DNA of 64,000 nucleotides, from positions 124,001-188,000 of the forward strand of contig NZ_VOHK01000001.1 of NCBI RefSeq assembly GCF_007859325.1. Reading direction: 5' to 3'. Position numbers and translations under genes: made by a program. The notes beneath the pieces were generated by a model that did no database searches, had not been told where the DNA came from, and saw nothing but the letters and a program-made list of their open reading frames with translations. How positions within the stretch are numbered: the stretch's first letter is position 1; the number at the start of each line of letters is the position of its first letter. Below are positions 52,334 through 62,254 of the stretch, piece by piece. Source of the stretch: Luteimonas marina. GTDB lineage: Bacteria > Pseudomonadota > Gammaproteobacteria > Xanthomonadales > Xanthomonadaceae.

Positions 52334-52422
52334 GAACAGACGGGCCGTTCCGTGGCCGCTTTCCTTGTGGCCCCCGCCACCAGCGGCTAACCTGCCGGCC
52401 CCTCCCGTTCCGCCGGTGGTCG

Positions 52423-53991
52423 ATGTCCCCGTTGTTTCCACATGCCGCACGCGGCCTGTTGCTGGCCAGCGCAATGCTGCTCGCCACCCTGCCGGCGACC
52501 GCGCAGGCGCAATCCAGGCGCACCCAGGCCGCGATCGACGCGCTGAACCAGCGCATGGCCGCCGCCGAGACCCGCTATCGCGAGGCGCTGGTGAAGATCG
52601 GCAACAGCGATCCGTCCGGCGTCGAGGAGAGCAACGCCGCGCTCGAGGACATGGAGGACGTGATCGTCGAGTGCGGCAGGATCAAGGGCTGCGGCACCGG
52701 CAACCTGCTGGCCGGCTACAAGCGGCTGCTCAAGGCGCAGGCCGATGCCGCCGCCGGGGTGCTCGTCGACGACGAATCCGACACCACCCTGGTCGACGAC
52801 GGCGTCGATCTGCCGACCGGCGAGGTGCCGCAGAGCGCCAGCGCGGCGGCGCTGCTGGCGGCCGAGGACCAGCGCTTCCTCAAGGCGGTGCAGATGAATC
52901 CGGCGGTGCAGGCCGGCATCCGCCGCTGGCTGACCGACATGCGCGTGTCGCTGATCACCAGCCACGAGAACTACCAGTACATGCAGCACATGATGTCGCC
53001 GGCGTTCAAGCGCCGCGGCCTGCCGGAGGCGCTGCTGTTCGGCATCCTGGCCAAGGAATCCAACGGTCGCGTGCATGCGCGCTCGCGCGCCGGCGCGGCG
53101 GGGCCGCTGCAGTTCATGCCGGCCACGGGCCACCGCTTCGGGCTCGGGCCCGACGGGCGCGGCTTCGACACCCGCTACGACCCGCGGGCCTCGGCCGATG
53201 CCGCGGCCTCGTATCTGAGCGAGCGCTATGCCGAGCTCGGCAACAACATCGAGCTGTGGCTGGCCGCCTACAACGGCGGCGAGGGCAGGGCGCGCCGCGT
53301 CTACAACCAGACCGGCGGCCGCAGCTTCTGGGACGCGGACGTCTACGGCCAGTTCCCGCCGGAAACCAAGGACTACGTGCCGATGGTGATCGCCGCGGCG
53401 TGGCTGTACCTGCATCCGAAGGAATACGGCCTGACCTTTCCGAAGGTCGACGCGCGCCCGGCGACGATCCAGCTGCAGCGGCCGGCGTCGATCTACGAGC
53501 TCACCATCTGCCTCGGCAACGGCGGCACCCGCGACGGCTACATGCGCGTGCTGCGCAACCTCAACCCGCAGTACGAGGCGGAGGCCTGGATTCCTGCCGG
53601 CACCCGGCTCAACACCACCGTGCGCATGGCCAGCCTGTACGAGCGCTGGTGCACCAGGGGCGCGCGCGCCGACCTCGCCAAGCAGCTCGTCAACAGCGAC
53701 CCGGCGACCGCGATCGTGCGCGTCGGCGACGTGGAGAACGTGACCCTGCCGGACGGCAGCGTGGTCCAGCAGGTGGTCGTGGGCGCGCCCTCGTCCCCCG
53801 CCGCGCGGGCGCCGGCGCCGAAGCCCGCCGCCGCGCGCAGCCATCGCGTCGCCCGCGGCGAGACCCTGGTCGAGATCGCCCGGCGCTACCAGTGCGACAC
53901 CAAGGTCCTGGCGTCCGCGAACGGGATCAAGGCGCCGCGCTACATGGTCAGGCAGGGGCAGCAGCTGAAGCTGCAGGGCTGCGGGCGCTAG
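52423..53991 (+). CDS. mltD: Membrane-bound lytic transglycosylase D-like, with LysM
   Basis: A 522-residue peptidoglycan lytic transglycosylase. It has a signal peptide (to about 29), a coiled region, an SLT domain with catalytic E212 (ILAKESNGRV) and the following GPLQFMPATG and AYNGGEGRA, and a C-terminal LysM at about 474-518. No lipobox is seen, so it may be periplasmic rather than anchored. The usual E. coli MltD has a lipobox and two LysM. A REP-like doublet follows the stop. Confidence 0.92.
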   Translation: MSPLFPHAARGLLLASAMLLATLPATAQAQSRRTQAAIDALNQRMAAAETRYREALVKIGNSDPSGVEESNAALEDMEDVIVECGRIKGCGTGNLLAGYKRLLKAQADAAAGVLVDDESDTTLVDDGVDLPTGEVPQSASAAALLAAEDQRFLKAVQMNPAVQAGIRRWLTDMRVSLITSHENYQYMQHMMSPAFKRRGLPEALLFGILAKESNGRVHARSRAGAAGPLQFMPATGHRFGLGPDGRGFDTRYDPRASADAAASYLSERYAELGNNIELWLAAYNGGEGRARRVYNQTGGRSFWDADVYGQFPPETKDYVPMVIAAAWLYLHPKEYGLTFPKVDARPATIQLQRPASIYELTICLGNGGTRDGYMRVLRNLNPQYEAEAWIPAGTRLNTTVRMASLYERWCTRGARADLAKQLVNSDPATAIVRVGDVENVTLPDGSVVQQVVVGAPSSPAARAPAPKPAAARSHRVARGETLVEIARRYQCDTKVLASANGIKAPRYMVRQGQQLKLQGCGR

Positions 53992-54010
53992 AGCTTTGCA
54001 ACTTGAGCAC

Positions 54011-54111
54011 CGTCATCCCAGCGCAAGCTGGGATCCATCTTGCTTCTTCATGATCGATATTTTCGAGGAAAATCAACGGCAAAATGGATTCCGGCTTTCG
54101 CCGGAATGACG
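54011..54111. repeat. REP-like doublet, mixed arms (copy A7)
   Basis: Left arm (from 54011) has stem CCAGC/GCTGG; right arm (54080-54111) has CCGGC/GCCGG. It is the mirror of copy A1, in which the arms are swapped. It follows the mltD stop. Confidence 0.85.
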
Positions 54112-54260
54112 AGCAAAAGCAGGCGCTTGCGGTAGTAAAAGGTGTAAACACCTGAAGCAAACTTGCTCTAGCCGTACCGCCGCTCCTACGGGGCCGTGGC
54201 GGGTCGATGGCGTGCCGGATCCGTATATTGGTCGCCTCCCGCCCTGCCGGTCTCCTGCCG

Positions 54261-55955
54261 ATGAAATCCGTCTTTGCCGCATCGCTCTTCCTGTCCCTCC
54301 TGCTGTGCGCCGCCTGTTCGCAGGCGCCGGAAGGGGCGGGCGCCGACGCCATCATCGCCGCCGTGCCCGGTGGCGACATCTCGGCCGACAACCTGGCGCA
54401 GAGCCTGCGCGTGCTGACCTCGGACGAGTTCGAGGGCCGCGCGCCGGATACGCCGGGCGAGGAGAAGACGGTCGAGTACATCGCCGCGCGCTTCGCCGAA
54501 GCCGGCCTGGAGCCGGCCGGTGACGACGGCGGCTGGATGCAGCAGGTGGCGCTGGAGCGCAGCGAGATCGACGGCCCGGTGGCCGCGCGCTTCACCACCC
54601 GGGCCGGCGTGCGTGAACTGGTCCAGGGCGAGGACATCGCCGTGGAGACGCTGTATCCGCACGACCGGGTCGACCTGCGCGACGTGCCGCTGATGTTCGC
54701 CGGTTACGGCATCACCGCGCCGGAGCTGGGCTGGGACGACTATGCCGGCCTCGACGTGACCGACAAGATCGTCGTCGTGCTGGTCAACGATCCCGACTTC
54801 GAGAGCGGCGAGGGCGATTTCGGCGGCCGTGCGATGACCTACTACGGCCGCTGGACCTACAAGTACGAGGAAGCCGCGCGCCGCGGCGCCGCCGGCGCGC
54901 TGATCGTGCACGAGACCGAGCCGGCGGCGTATCCGTGGGCGACCGTGCGCAACGGCCGCAACGGGCCGCAGTACGACATCGTGCGCAAGGACGCCGCCAG
55001 CCATCACCTGCCGATGCGCGGCTGGATGCAGCGCGAGGTGGCGGAGCGGCTGTTCCGGGAGTCCGGGCTCGACTTCGACGCGGAAAAACGCGCCGCGCAG
55101 GTGCGCGGCTTCACCGGCTATCCGCTCGCCGGCGCCAGCGCGTCATTGGCGTTCGACGTCAGGCGTGGGCGCATCGCCAGCCGCAACGTGGCCGGGATCC
55201 TGCCCGGCGCGGAGCGGCCGGAGGAAACGGTGATCCTGTCCGGGCACTGGGACAGCTACGGCGTCATCGCCGATGCCGACGACCGCGGCGACCGCATCGT
55301 CAACGGCGCGGTCGACAACGCCACCGCGATCGCCTCGCTGATCGAGATCGCGCGCGTATTCGCCGCCGGTCCGCGCCCGGCGCGTAGCCTGCTGTTCCTG
55401 GCGGTGACCGCCGAGGAAAGCGGGCTGCTCGGCGCCAGGTACTACGCCGCCAACCCGCTGCGTCCGCTGGACACCACGGTGGCCGACCTCAACATGGAAA
55501 TGTGGAGCCCGGACGGCCCGACCCGCGACATTTCCTCGTGGGGCGTGGGCAAGGTGTCGCTGGAGCGCGACCTGATCGAGACCGCGCGCCGCGAAGGGCG
55601 CGGCTACACGCCGGACGAGAACCTCGAGGCCGGCCTGTTCTACCGCGCCGACCACTTCGCCTTCGCCCAGGCCGGCGTGCCGTCGATCACCATCGGACCG
55701 GGCGTGGACCAGGTCGACGGCGGCGTGGCCGGTGGCAAGGCCGCGCGCGCGGCGTATTTCGAGCGCTGCTACCACCAGCCCTGCGACGAGTTCAGCGATG
55801 ACTGGGACATGCGCGGCCCGGTGGCCGACACCCGCACCGTGTACCGGCTGGCCGCCGACCTCGCCAACCGCGGCGACTGGCCGCAGTGGGACGAGGGCAG
55901 CGAGTTCCGCGCCGAGCGCGAGAAGAGTGCGGCGGCGCGGGCGGCTTCCAACTAG
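54261..55955 (+). CDS. M28-family zinc aminopeptidase, exported
   Basis: A 564-residue aminopeptidase with a signal peptide and a Cys at the end of SLLLCAAC that may be lipidated. The M28 zinc residues are H (SGHWDSYG), D (GAVDNATAI), E-E (TAEESGLLG), D/E (NMEMW) and H (RADHFAFA). A PA domain is inserted between about 130 and 270. It would digest peptides in the periplasm. The start at 54261 gives the clean signal peptide. It is a single-gene unit. Confidence 0.9.
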   Translation: MKSVFAASLFLSLLLCAACSQAPEGAGADAIIAAVPGGDISADNLAQSLRVLTSDEFEGRAPDTPGEEKTVEYIAARFAEAGLEPAGDDGGWMQQVALERSEIDGPVAARFTTRAGVRELVQGEDIAVETLYPHDRVDLRDVPLMFAGYGITAPELGWDDYAGLDVTDKIVVVLVNDPDFESGEGDFGGRAMTYYGRWTYKYEEAARRGAAGALIVHETEPAAYPWATVRNGRNGPQYDIVRKDAASHHLPMRGWMQREVAERLFRESGLDFDAEKRAAQVRGFTGYPLAGASASLAFDVRRGRIASRNVAGILPGAERPEETVILSGHWDSYGVIADADDRGDRIVNGAVDNATAIASLIEIARVFAAGPRPARSLLFLAVTAEESGLLGARYYAANPLRPLDTTVADLNMEMWSPDGPTRDISSWGVGKVSLERDLIETARREGRGYTPDENLEAGLFYRADHFAFAQAGVPSITIGPGVDQVDGGVAGGKAARAAYFERCYHQPCDEFSDDWDMRGPVADTRTVYRLAADLANRGDWPQWDEGSEFRAEREKSAAARAASN

Positions 55956-55978
55956 CTAACCGGAGTCCCCTGGCTAGC

Positions 55979-56067
55979 CGTCGTCCCCGCGAAGGCGGGG
56001 ACCCAGTGTCTTTGATCTTCGAAATCAACAGCAAAGACACTGGATCCCCGCCTTCGCGGGGACGACG
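55979..56067. repeat. REP-like doublet, CGTCGTCCCC subtype (copy A8)
   Basis: Inverted 36-base arms at 55979-56014 and 56032-56067, near perfect, with inner ends CAGTGTCTTTG. It lies between the converging M28 peptidase and psd genes and may end both transcripts. Confidence 0.88.
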
Positions 56068-56119
56068 GAGATATGGCGTTGGCGCCAAAATGCTCTGAAA
56101 CGCCGCTGGGCGATGCGTT

Positions 56120-56965
56120 CTAGCTCGTTCGAATCGCCAGCCGCTGCCCCAACCGCACCGATGCCTCCGCCTGCAGCAAGGGTTCGAGCGTCGCCACGCC
56201 CGGCGGCAACAGCACGATCACGGTGGAGCCGTAGTTGAAGCGCGCCATCTCCTCGAACCGCTCCAGCACGATGTCCTCGCCGCTCCAGTTCTTCGGCGTG
56301 ATGCGGTCCGCGTAGGCGGGGATCTCCTCGCCGCTCCACACCGTCTCGACGCCCGACACCAGCAGCGCGCCCACCATCACCACCGCCATCGGCCCGAAGT
56401 CGGTGTCGAAATGGCACACCAGCCGTTCGTTGCGCGCGAACAGGCGCGGCACGCTGGCGACCGCGTCCGGGCCGACCGAGAACAGCCGGCCGGGCACGTG
56501 CACGGTCTCGCGCAGGCGTCCGGTCCACGGCATGTGGACGCGGTGGTAGTCCTTCGGCGACAGGTACACGGTGGCGAACAGGCCGTCCGCGTAGGGTGCG
56601 GCGGCGGCCTCGCTGCCGAGCAGTTCGGCAGCGGTGAACGAGCGGCCCTTGGCCTGGAAGATGCGGCCGCCCTCGATCGGCCCGCACTGGCTGACGCGGC
56701 CGTCGGCGGGCATCAGCAGCGCGTTCGGATCGGGGTCGGGCGTGCGTGCGCCGGGCTTGAGCGCGCGGGTGAAGAACGCGTTGAAGGTCGGATAGGCGCC
56801 CGGATCGGGCTCGGCCGCCTCGGCGAGGTTGACGCCGAATTTCCGCGTCACCGTATCGATCAGCCACTGCTTGCGCCGCGGCGAGTCCGAGTAGGCCAGC
56901 GCGCGCGCCAGCGAGGACAGCAGCCGGTGCGGCAGCGCCCAGGTCAGCGCGGTGACCAGGTTCAC
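56120..56965 (-). CDS. psd: Phosphatidylserine decarboxylase (proenzyme)
   Basis: Makes phosphatidylethanolamine at the inner membrane. The 281-residue proenzyme cleaves itself between G246 and S247 ([11 protein letters not shown]), giving a pyruvoyl alpha chain of 35 residues. HVPGRLFSV and the [11 protein letters not shown] segment with catalytic-type His residues are present. The GTG start at 56965 overlaps the SCO1 stop by 4 bases, so the two are coupled. Confidence 0.95.
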   Translation of the reverse strand: MNLVTALTWALPHRLLSSLARALAYSDSPRRKQWLIDTVTRKFGVNLAEAAEPDPGAYPTFNAFFTRALKPGARTPDPDPNALLMPADGRVSQCGPIEGGRIFQAKGRSFTAAELLGSEAAAAPYADGLFATVYLSPKDYHRVHMPWTGRLRETVHVPGRLFSVGPDAVASVPRLFARNERLVCHFDTDFGPMAVVMVGALLVSGVETVWSGEEIPAYADRITPKNWSGEDIVLERFEEMARFNYGSTVIVLLPPGVATLEPLLQAEASVRLGQRLAIRTS

Positions 56966-57612
56966 CGGCGCGACGCCTGGGTCAGCGCGGCGAGGTCGGC
57001 GGCGATCGCGGCCGGGTCGTCCACCGCGCTGCCGGTGACCACGCCGGCCATGCGGCCCTGCGGATCGAGCACGGCCATCGAGGCGCTGTGGTCGATCGAG
57101 TACTGGTCGGCGGGCGCGCCGGCGGGCGGCGGGACCTTGGCGAACACCATCGACAGCGAGCGGGCGAAGGTCTCCAGCGCCGGGATGTCGGCGGTCGCGG
57201 CCAGGGTGTCGCGGTGGAAGGCGTGCGCGTACTCGCCGATGCGGTCGGGCGTATCGCGCTCCGGGTCGACCGAGACGAACAGCACGCGCGGGCGGGTCGA
57301 TTCGGGCAGCGCCTCCCAGTCTCGCTGCGCCTGCGCCATCCGGGTGAGGGTCAGCGGGCAGACGTCGGGGCAGAAGGTGAAGCCGATGAACACCAGGGTC
57401 CAGTGGCCGTGCAGCTCGCCCGGCACCAGCTGGGTGCCGTCGGACTGCTGCAGCGCGAAGGGCGGCAGCTCGCGCGGCTGCGGGAACAGCTTCACCGCCT
57501 GCAGCGACGGCTGCGGCGCCGCGGGTTCGGCGAAGTACTTGCGCGAGGCGAGCAGGCCGAGGCCGGCGAACAGCGCGACCAGCAGCACGATGATGACGGT
57601 GCGGTTGAACAT
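56962..57612 (-). CDS. SCO1/SenC-family copper chaperone
   Basis: A 216-residue membrane-anchored, thioredoxin-fold protein. It has an N-terminal helix (4-22), the copper site C81-x3-C85 (FTFCPDVCP) and distal His H175 (SIDHSAS). Such proteins deliver copper to cytochrome oxidase or act in thiol-redox protection. The start at 57612 gives the clean anchor. It overlaps psd and is divergent from prmB with 85 bases between starts. Confidence 0.93.
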   Translation of the reverse strand: MFNRTVIIVLLVALFAGLGLLASRKYFAEPAAPQPSLQAVKLFPQPRELPPFALQQSDGTQLVPGELHGHWTLVFIGFTFCPDVCPLTLTRMAQAQRDWEALPESTRPRVLFVSVDPERDTPDRIGEYAHAFHRDTLAATADIPALETFARSLSMVFAKVPPPAGAPADQYSIDHSASMAVLDPQGRMAGVVTGSAVDDPAAIAADLAALTQASRR

Positions 57613-57697
57613 CGGGGCATCCAGCGGGAAGGCGGCCATGATACCCGTCGCCGCCGCTATACTGGCTGACCGGCCTCCGCCGGCAATCCGCGCCGCC

Positions 57698-58666
57698 ATG
57701 ACCGACGAACTGCAGACGATCATCGACCTGATCCGCTACGGCGCCAGCCGCTTCAACGCGGCCGGGCTGACGTTCGGGCACAGCTACGACAACGCCATCG
57801 ACGAGGCCACCCAGCTCACCCTGCACGCGCTGCACCTGCCGCACGACCTCGGCCCGGCCTATGGCCAGGCGCGGGTCACGCTGGCGGAGAAGGAGGACGT
57901 GCTGGCGCTGTTCCTGCGCCGGATCGAGGAGCGGGTGCCGGCGGCCTACCTGACCGGCGAGGCCTGGTTCGCGGGGCTGAGCTTCAGGAGCGACCGTCGC
58001 GCGCTGGTGCCGCGCTCGCCGATCGCGGAACTGATCGAGGCCGGCTTCGAGCCCTGGCTGGGCGGACGCGAGGTGCGGCGCGCGCTGGACCTGTGCACCG
58101 GCTCGGGCTGCATCGCCATCGCGATGGCGCACTACCACCCGGACTGGCACGTCGACGGCGCCGACATCAGCGACGAGGCGCTGGCGCTGGCGCGCGAGAA
58201 CGAAGCGCGGCTGCTCTCGACCAACACCCGCTTCGTGAAGTCCGACCTGTTCGCGAACCTGCAGGGCGAGCACTACGACCTGATCGTCAGCAATCCGCCC
58301 TACGTCACCAACGACGAGACCGACGCGCTGCCGAAGGAATACTCGTACGAGCCGGAGCTGGGCCTGCGCGCCGGCGATGACGGCCTCGACATCGTGCTGC
58401 GCATGCTGCGCGACGCGCCGCTGCACCTGACCGAGGACGGGCTGCTGGTCTGCGAGGTGGGCGAGGCCGAGCGCGCGCTGTCGGCGCTGCTGCCGGAATT
58501 GCCGCTGGTGTGGGTCGAGTTCAGGGTCGGGCAGATGGGCGTGTTCGTGGTCGAGCGCCACGACCTGGTCGCGCACAACGCGCGCATCCGGGCGCTGGCG
58601 GATGCGCGGGAGGGCGGGGCGCCGTCGTTGGTTCCTGCACAATCGGCGGGTGGCGGCCTGTTCTGA
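57698..58666 (+). CDS. prmB: Ribosomal protein L3 glutamine methyltransferase
   Basis: Methylates the conserved Gln of L3. The 322-residue SAM enzyme has motif [11 protein letters not shown] at 131-140 and the Gln-binding NPPY at 199-202. Its N-terminal helical region distinguishes it from PrmC. aroC lies downstream, the same order as in many gammaproteobacteria (prmB-aroC). A chimeric repeat doublet lies between them. Confidence 0.95.
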   Translation: MTDELQTIIDLIRYGASRFNAAGLTFGHSYDNAIDEATQLTLHALHLPHDLGPAYGQARVTLAEKEDVLALFLRRIEERVPAAYLTGEAWFAGLSFRSDRRALVPRSPIAELIEAGFEPWLGGREVRRALDLCTGSGCIAIAMAHYHPDWHVDGADISDEALALARENEARLLSTNTRFVKSDLFANLQGEHYDLIVSNPPYVTNDETDALPKEYSYEPELGLRAGDDGLDIVLRMLRDAPLHLTEDGLLVCEVGEAERALSALLPELPLVWVEFRVGQMGVFVVERHDLVAHNARIRALADAREGGAPSLVPAQSAGGGLF

Positions 58667-58706
58667 GCGGTTGCATCGCAGCCGAAGGTGCCATCGCAGC
58701 CGAATG

Positions 58707-58801
58707 TGTCATCCCGAACGCAGTGAGGGATCTGCTTTTCCCGCGATCCATCGACCACAAGCAGATCCCTCCCCCGGATCAGGTCCGGGGTCGGGATGAC
58801 A
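58707..58801. repeat. REP-like doublet with unlike arms (copy B3)
   Basis: The left arm is the GAACGCAGTGAGG type. The right arm keeps the same ends (GCAGATC and GATGACA) but has a CCCCGGATCAGGTCCGGGG palindrome in place of the usual core. It lies between prmB and aroC. Confidence 0.75.
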
Positions 58802-58848
58802 GCTGATATGCCGAGACAACACCTGAAACAACCCGAGGCATCCGCGAC

Positions 58849-59946
58849 TTGAACACCTTCGGCCATCTCTTCCGCGTCACCACCTTCGGCGAATCGCACG
58901 GGCCGGCGATCGGTTGCGTGATCGACGGCTGCCCGCCCGGCATCGCGATCGCGCCGGAAGAGTTTGCGCACGATCTCGCGCGTCGCGCGACCGGCAAGAG
59001 CCGCCACACCTCGGCGCGGCGCGAGGCCGACGAGGTCGAGATCCTCAGCGGCGTCTACGAGGGCCTCACCACCGGCACGCCGATCGCGCTGCTGGTGCGC
59101 AACACCGACCAGAAGAGCAAGGACTACAACGCCATCGCCCGCCAGTTCCGCCCGGGCCACGCCGACTACGCCTACTGGCAGAAGTACGGCCTGCGCGATC
59201 CGCGCGGCGGCGGGCGCTCGTCCGCGCGCGAGACGACGATGCGCGTGGCCGCGGCGGTGGTCGCGAAGAAGTGGCTGGCCGAGCGCTTCGGCTTGACCGT
59301 GCGCGGATACATGGCGCAGATCGGCGACGTGGTGCCGCGCTCGCACGACTGGACCGTGGTCGAGGACAACCCGTTCTTCTGGCCCGATGCCTCGCAGGTG
59401 CCGGAGCTGGAGCGCTACATGGACGCGCTGCGCAAGTCCGGCGACTCGGTCGGCGCCAAGGTCGTCGCGGTGGCCGACGGCGTGCCGCCGGGCTGGGGCG
59501 AGCCGGTCTACGGCAAGCTCGACGGCGAACTGGCCGCGGCGATGATGTCGATCAACGCGGTCAAGGGCGTGGAGATCGGCGACGGCTTCGCCGCGGTCGC
59601 GCAGAAGGGCACCGAGCATCGCGACGTGATGACGCCCGGCGGCTTCCTGTCCAACCACGCCGGCGGCGTGCTCGGCGGCATCAGCACCGGGCAGCAGGTC
59701 GCGGTGTCGGTGGCGTTCAAGCCGACTTCCAGCCTGCGCCTGCCGGTCGAGGGCGTGGACGTGGACGGCAAGGTGGTCGACATCGTCACCACCGGCCGTC
59801 ACGATCCCTGCGTCGGCATCCGCGCCACGCCGATCTGCGAGGCGATGCTGGCGCTGGTGCTGATGGACCAGGCGCTGCGCCATCGCGCGCAGTGCGGCGA
59901 CGTCGGCGTGGTCGCGCCGCGCATCCCGCCCTCCGCCGATGGCTGA
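58849..59946 (+). CDS. aroC: Chorismate synthase
   Basis: The last step of the shikimate pathway; it uses reduced FMN. The 365-residue protein has the signature [16 protein letters not shown], the [15 protein letters not shown] segment and the C-terminal [12 protein letters not shown]. It starts at TTG (58849), 8 bases after GAGG. The last 8 bases overlap the next gene. Confidence 0.96.
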   Translation: MNTFGHLFRVTTFGESHGPAIGCVIDGCPPGIAIAPEEFAHDLARRATGKSRHTSARREADEVEILSGVYEGLTTGTPIALLVRNTDQKSKDYNAIARQFRPGHADYAYWQKYGLRDPRGGGRSSARETTMRVAAAVVAKKWLAERFGLTVRGYMAQIGDVVPRSHDWTVVEDNPFFWPDASQVPELERYMDALRKSGDSVGAKVVAVADGVPPGWGEPVYGKLDGELAAAMMSINAVKGVEIGDGFAAVAQKGTEHRDVMTPGGFLSNHAGGVLGGISTGQQVAVSVAFKPTSSLRLPVEGVDVDGKVVDIVTTGRHDPCVGIRATPICEAMLALVLMDQALRHRAQCGDVGVVAPRIPPSADG

Positions 59947-60943
59947 AAATCGGCCCCGGGTCTGGGTGTCGCAGCCGCTGTTCGACGATATCGTCGAACG
60001 GCTGGGTGAGTATTTCGAGGTCGACGCCACGCGCGAGGTGACCGCCTGGTCGCCGGCACAGGTGGCGGAGAAGCTGCGCGGGGCGGACGGCGCGCTGGTG
60101 ACGCTCAACGAGCGCATCGGCGCCGAAGCAATCGCGGGTGCGGCGACGCTGCGCGCGATCGCGAACGTCGGCGTCGGCTACAACAACCTCGATGTCGCCG
60201 CGCTCAAAGCGCGCGGCATCGTCGCCACCAACACACCCGACGTGCTCACCGAAACCACCGCCGACATGGCCTTCGCCCTGCTGATGGCGGCCGCGCGCCG
60301 CATCACCGAGGGCGAGCGCTGGCTGCGCGAAGGGCGCTGGACGCAGTGGTCGTTCGACACCCTGCTCGGTGGCGACGTGCACGGCAGCACGCTCGGCATC
60401 CTCGGCATGGGCCGGATCGGGCAGGGCATCGCCCGGCGCGGCGCGCACGGCTTCGGTATGCGCGTGCTGTACCACAACCGCAGCCGCCTGCCCGACGGTA
60501 TCGAAAGCAACTGTCGTGCGGCCTATGTCGACTTCGATACACTGCTGGCCGAGTCGGACCACCTCGTGCTGGTGCTGCCGTACTCGCCCGCCACCCACCA
60601 CGTCATCGATTCCGCCGCCCTCGCGAAGATGAAACCGACCGCGACGCTGACCAACATCGCCCGCGGCGGCCTCGTCGACGAGGATGCGCTGGCCGATGCG
60701 CTTGCCGGCGGTTGGCTGTCGTCCGCGGCGCTGGACGTGTTCGAGGGCGAGCCGGCGGTGAACCCGAAGCTGCTCGCGCTGCGCAACGTGGTGCTGACCC
60801 CGCACGCGGGCAGCGCCAGCCTGGCCACGCGCCGGGCGATGGCCACGCTCGCGGTCGACAACATGATCGCCGCGCTCGGCCGCGGCCCGCAGGCCGGCAA
60901 TCCGCCGACCCCGATTACCGGGAAAGCGACCGCGAAACGGTAG
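59939..60943 (+). CDS. D-2-hydroxyacid dehydrogenase (glyoxylate/hydroxypyruvate reductase-like)
   Basis: A 334-residue NAD(P) enzyme of the GhrB type. The Rossmann motif GMGRIG is at 156-161 and the catalytic triad is R242 (IARGG), E271 (FEGEP) and H289 (TPHAGS). The ATG overlaps the aroC stop by 8 bases, so translation is coupled. The substrate could be glyoxylate, hydroxypyruvate or 2-ketogluconate. PdxB or SerA functions are less likely on length. Confidence 0.9.
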   Translation: MAENRPRVWVSQPLFDDIVERLGEYFEVDATREVTAWSPAQVAEKLRGADGALVTLNERIGAEAIAGAATLRAIANVGVGYNNLDVAALKARGIVATNTPDVLTETTADMAFALLMAAARRITEGERWLREGRWTQWSFDTLLGGDVHGSTLGILGMGRIGQGIARRGAHGFGMRVLYHNRSRLPDGIESNCRAAYVDFDTLLAESDHLVLVLPYSPATHHVIDSAALAKMKPTATLTNIARGGLVDEDALADALAGGWLSSAALDVFEGEPAVNPKLLALRNVVLTPHAGSASLATRRAMATLAVDNMIAALGRGPQAGNPPTPITGKATAKR

Positions 60944-61031
60944 GGGAGCCATCGCCGGTCGTCCGCGCGGGTTCCCCCGAATACAGCGAAGGTGCGCACC
61001 GTTTCCGTTTGCTTGGGTACCCCTGACGAAA

Positions 61032-61113
61032 TGTCATTCCGAGCGTAGCGAGGAATCTGCTTCCGGTTGGGGTGTCACTGCAAAGCAGATTCCTCGCTAC
61101 GCTCGGAATGACA
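61032..61113. repeat. REP-like doublet, TGTCATTCCGAGCG family (copy B4)
   Basis: Perfect inverted 29-base arms at 61032-61060 and 61085-61113, core GAGCGTAGCGAGG. It is 89 bases after the dehydrogenase stop and 60 bases before asd. Confidence 0.88.
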
Positions 61114-61173
61114 ATCATCATTTGCTGGATGCTCTGAAAGCCCCTCCTCCCTCGATTTACCCGGACTTTTTCC

Positions 61174-62202
61174 ATGAACGCTTCCCAGAACCGTCGCTTC
61201 AACGTAGCCGTCGTCGGCGCCACCGGCGCCGTCGGCGAAACCATGCTCTCCATCCTCGCCGAGCGGAACTTCCCGGTCGGCAAGCTGGTGCCGCTCGCCA
61301 GCGAGCGCTCCGCCGGCGGCACCATCGACTATCGCGGCGACGACTACGTGGTGCAGGACCTCGCCAGCTTCGACCCGACCGGCATCGACATCGCGCTGTT
61401 CTCCGCCGGCGGCGGCGTGTCGAAGGAGTACGCGCCGAAGTTCGCCGCCGCCGGCGCGGTGGTGATCGACAACTCGTCCGCGTTCCGCTACGACGACGAC
61501 GTGCCGCTGGTGGTGTCCGAAGTGAACCCCGACGCGGCGAAGCACCGCCCGCGCGGCATCATCGCCAATCCCAACTGCTCGACCATGCAGATGCTGGTCG
61601 CGCTGGCGCCGCTGCACCGCAAGTACGGCATCGAGCGCATCAACGTGGCGACCTACCAGTCGGTGTCGGGCGCCGGCCGCTCGGCGCTGGAGGAACTCGG
61701 CCGCCAGACCGGCGCGCTGCTCGCCTTCCAGGACGCCGACCCGCAGCGCTTCCCGGTGCAGATCGCGTTCAACCTGATCCCGCACATCGACGACTTCCTC
61801 GACAACGGCTTCACCAAGGAGGAGATGAAGCTGGTGTGGGAGACGCGCAAGATCCTCGGCGACGACGGCATCCAGGTGAACCCGACCGCGGTGCGCGTGC
61901 CGGTGTTCTACGGTCATTCCGAAGCAGTGGCGATCGAGACCCGCGAGAAGGTCACGCCCGAGGCCGCGCGCGAACTGCTCGCCGCCTCGCCGGGCATCGA
62001 GGTGGTCGACGAGCACAGGGCGGGCGGCTACCCGACGCCGGTCACGCACGCCTCGGGCCGCGACCCGGTGTTCGTCGGCCGCATCCGCGAAGACCTCTCG
62101 CATCCGCGCGGACTCAACCTCTGGATCGTCTCCGACAACATCCGCAAGGGCGCCGCGCTGAACGCGGTGCAGGTGGCGGAACTGGTGGCGAACGGCGGTT
62201 GA
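61174..62202 (+). CDS. asd: Aspartate-semialdehyde dehydrogenase
   Basis: Makes aspartate semialdehyde for lysine, methionine and threonine. The 342-residue protein has GATGAVGE at 15-22, the catalytic C135 (NPNCSTMQM) and H248 (YGHSEAV). It supplies the substrate of DapA encoded at 12622. fimV follows after 52 bases, the same order as in Pseudomonas (asd-fimV-truA). Confidence 0.97.
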   Translation: MNASQNRRFNVAVVGATGAVGETMLSILAERNFPVGKLVPLASERSAGGTIDYRGDDYVVQDLASFDPTGIDIALFSAGGGVSKEYAPKFAAAGAVVIDNSSAFRYDDDVPLVVSEVNPDAAKHRPRGIIANPNCSTMQMLVALAPLHRKYGIERINVATYQSVSGAGRSALEELGRQTGALLAFQDADPQRFPVQIAFNLIPHIDDFLDNGFTKEEMKLVWETRKILGDDGIQVNPTAVRVPVFYGHSEAVAIETREKVTPEAARELLAASPGIEVVDEHRAGGYPTPVTHASGRDPVFVGRIREDLSHPRGLNLWIVSDNIRKGAALNAVQVAELVANGG

Positions 62203-62254
62203 TCGCGGAGGCGATCGTTGCGCCGCGACCGCATGGGCGGCTAGAGTCGCGGCC

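Noticed and set aside
50443-52380. Apparent fusion of NlpE-like protein to an 800-residue upstream frame
   Set aside because: The upstream part is an out-of-frame reading of the HerA-like gene and a REP doublet; a lipobox and AGGAG mark the real start at 50442.
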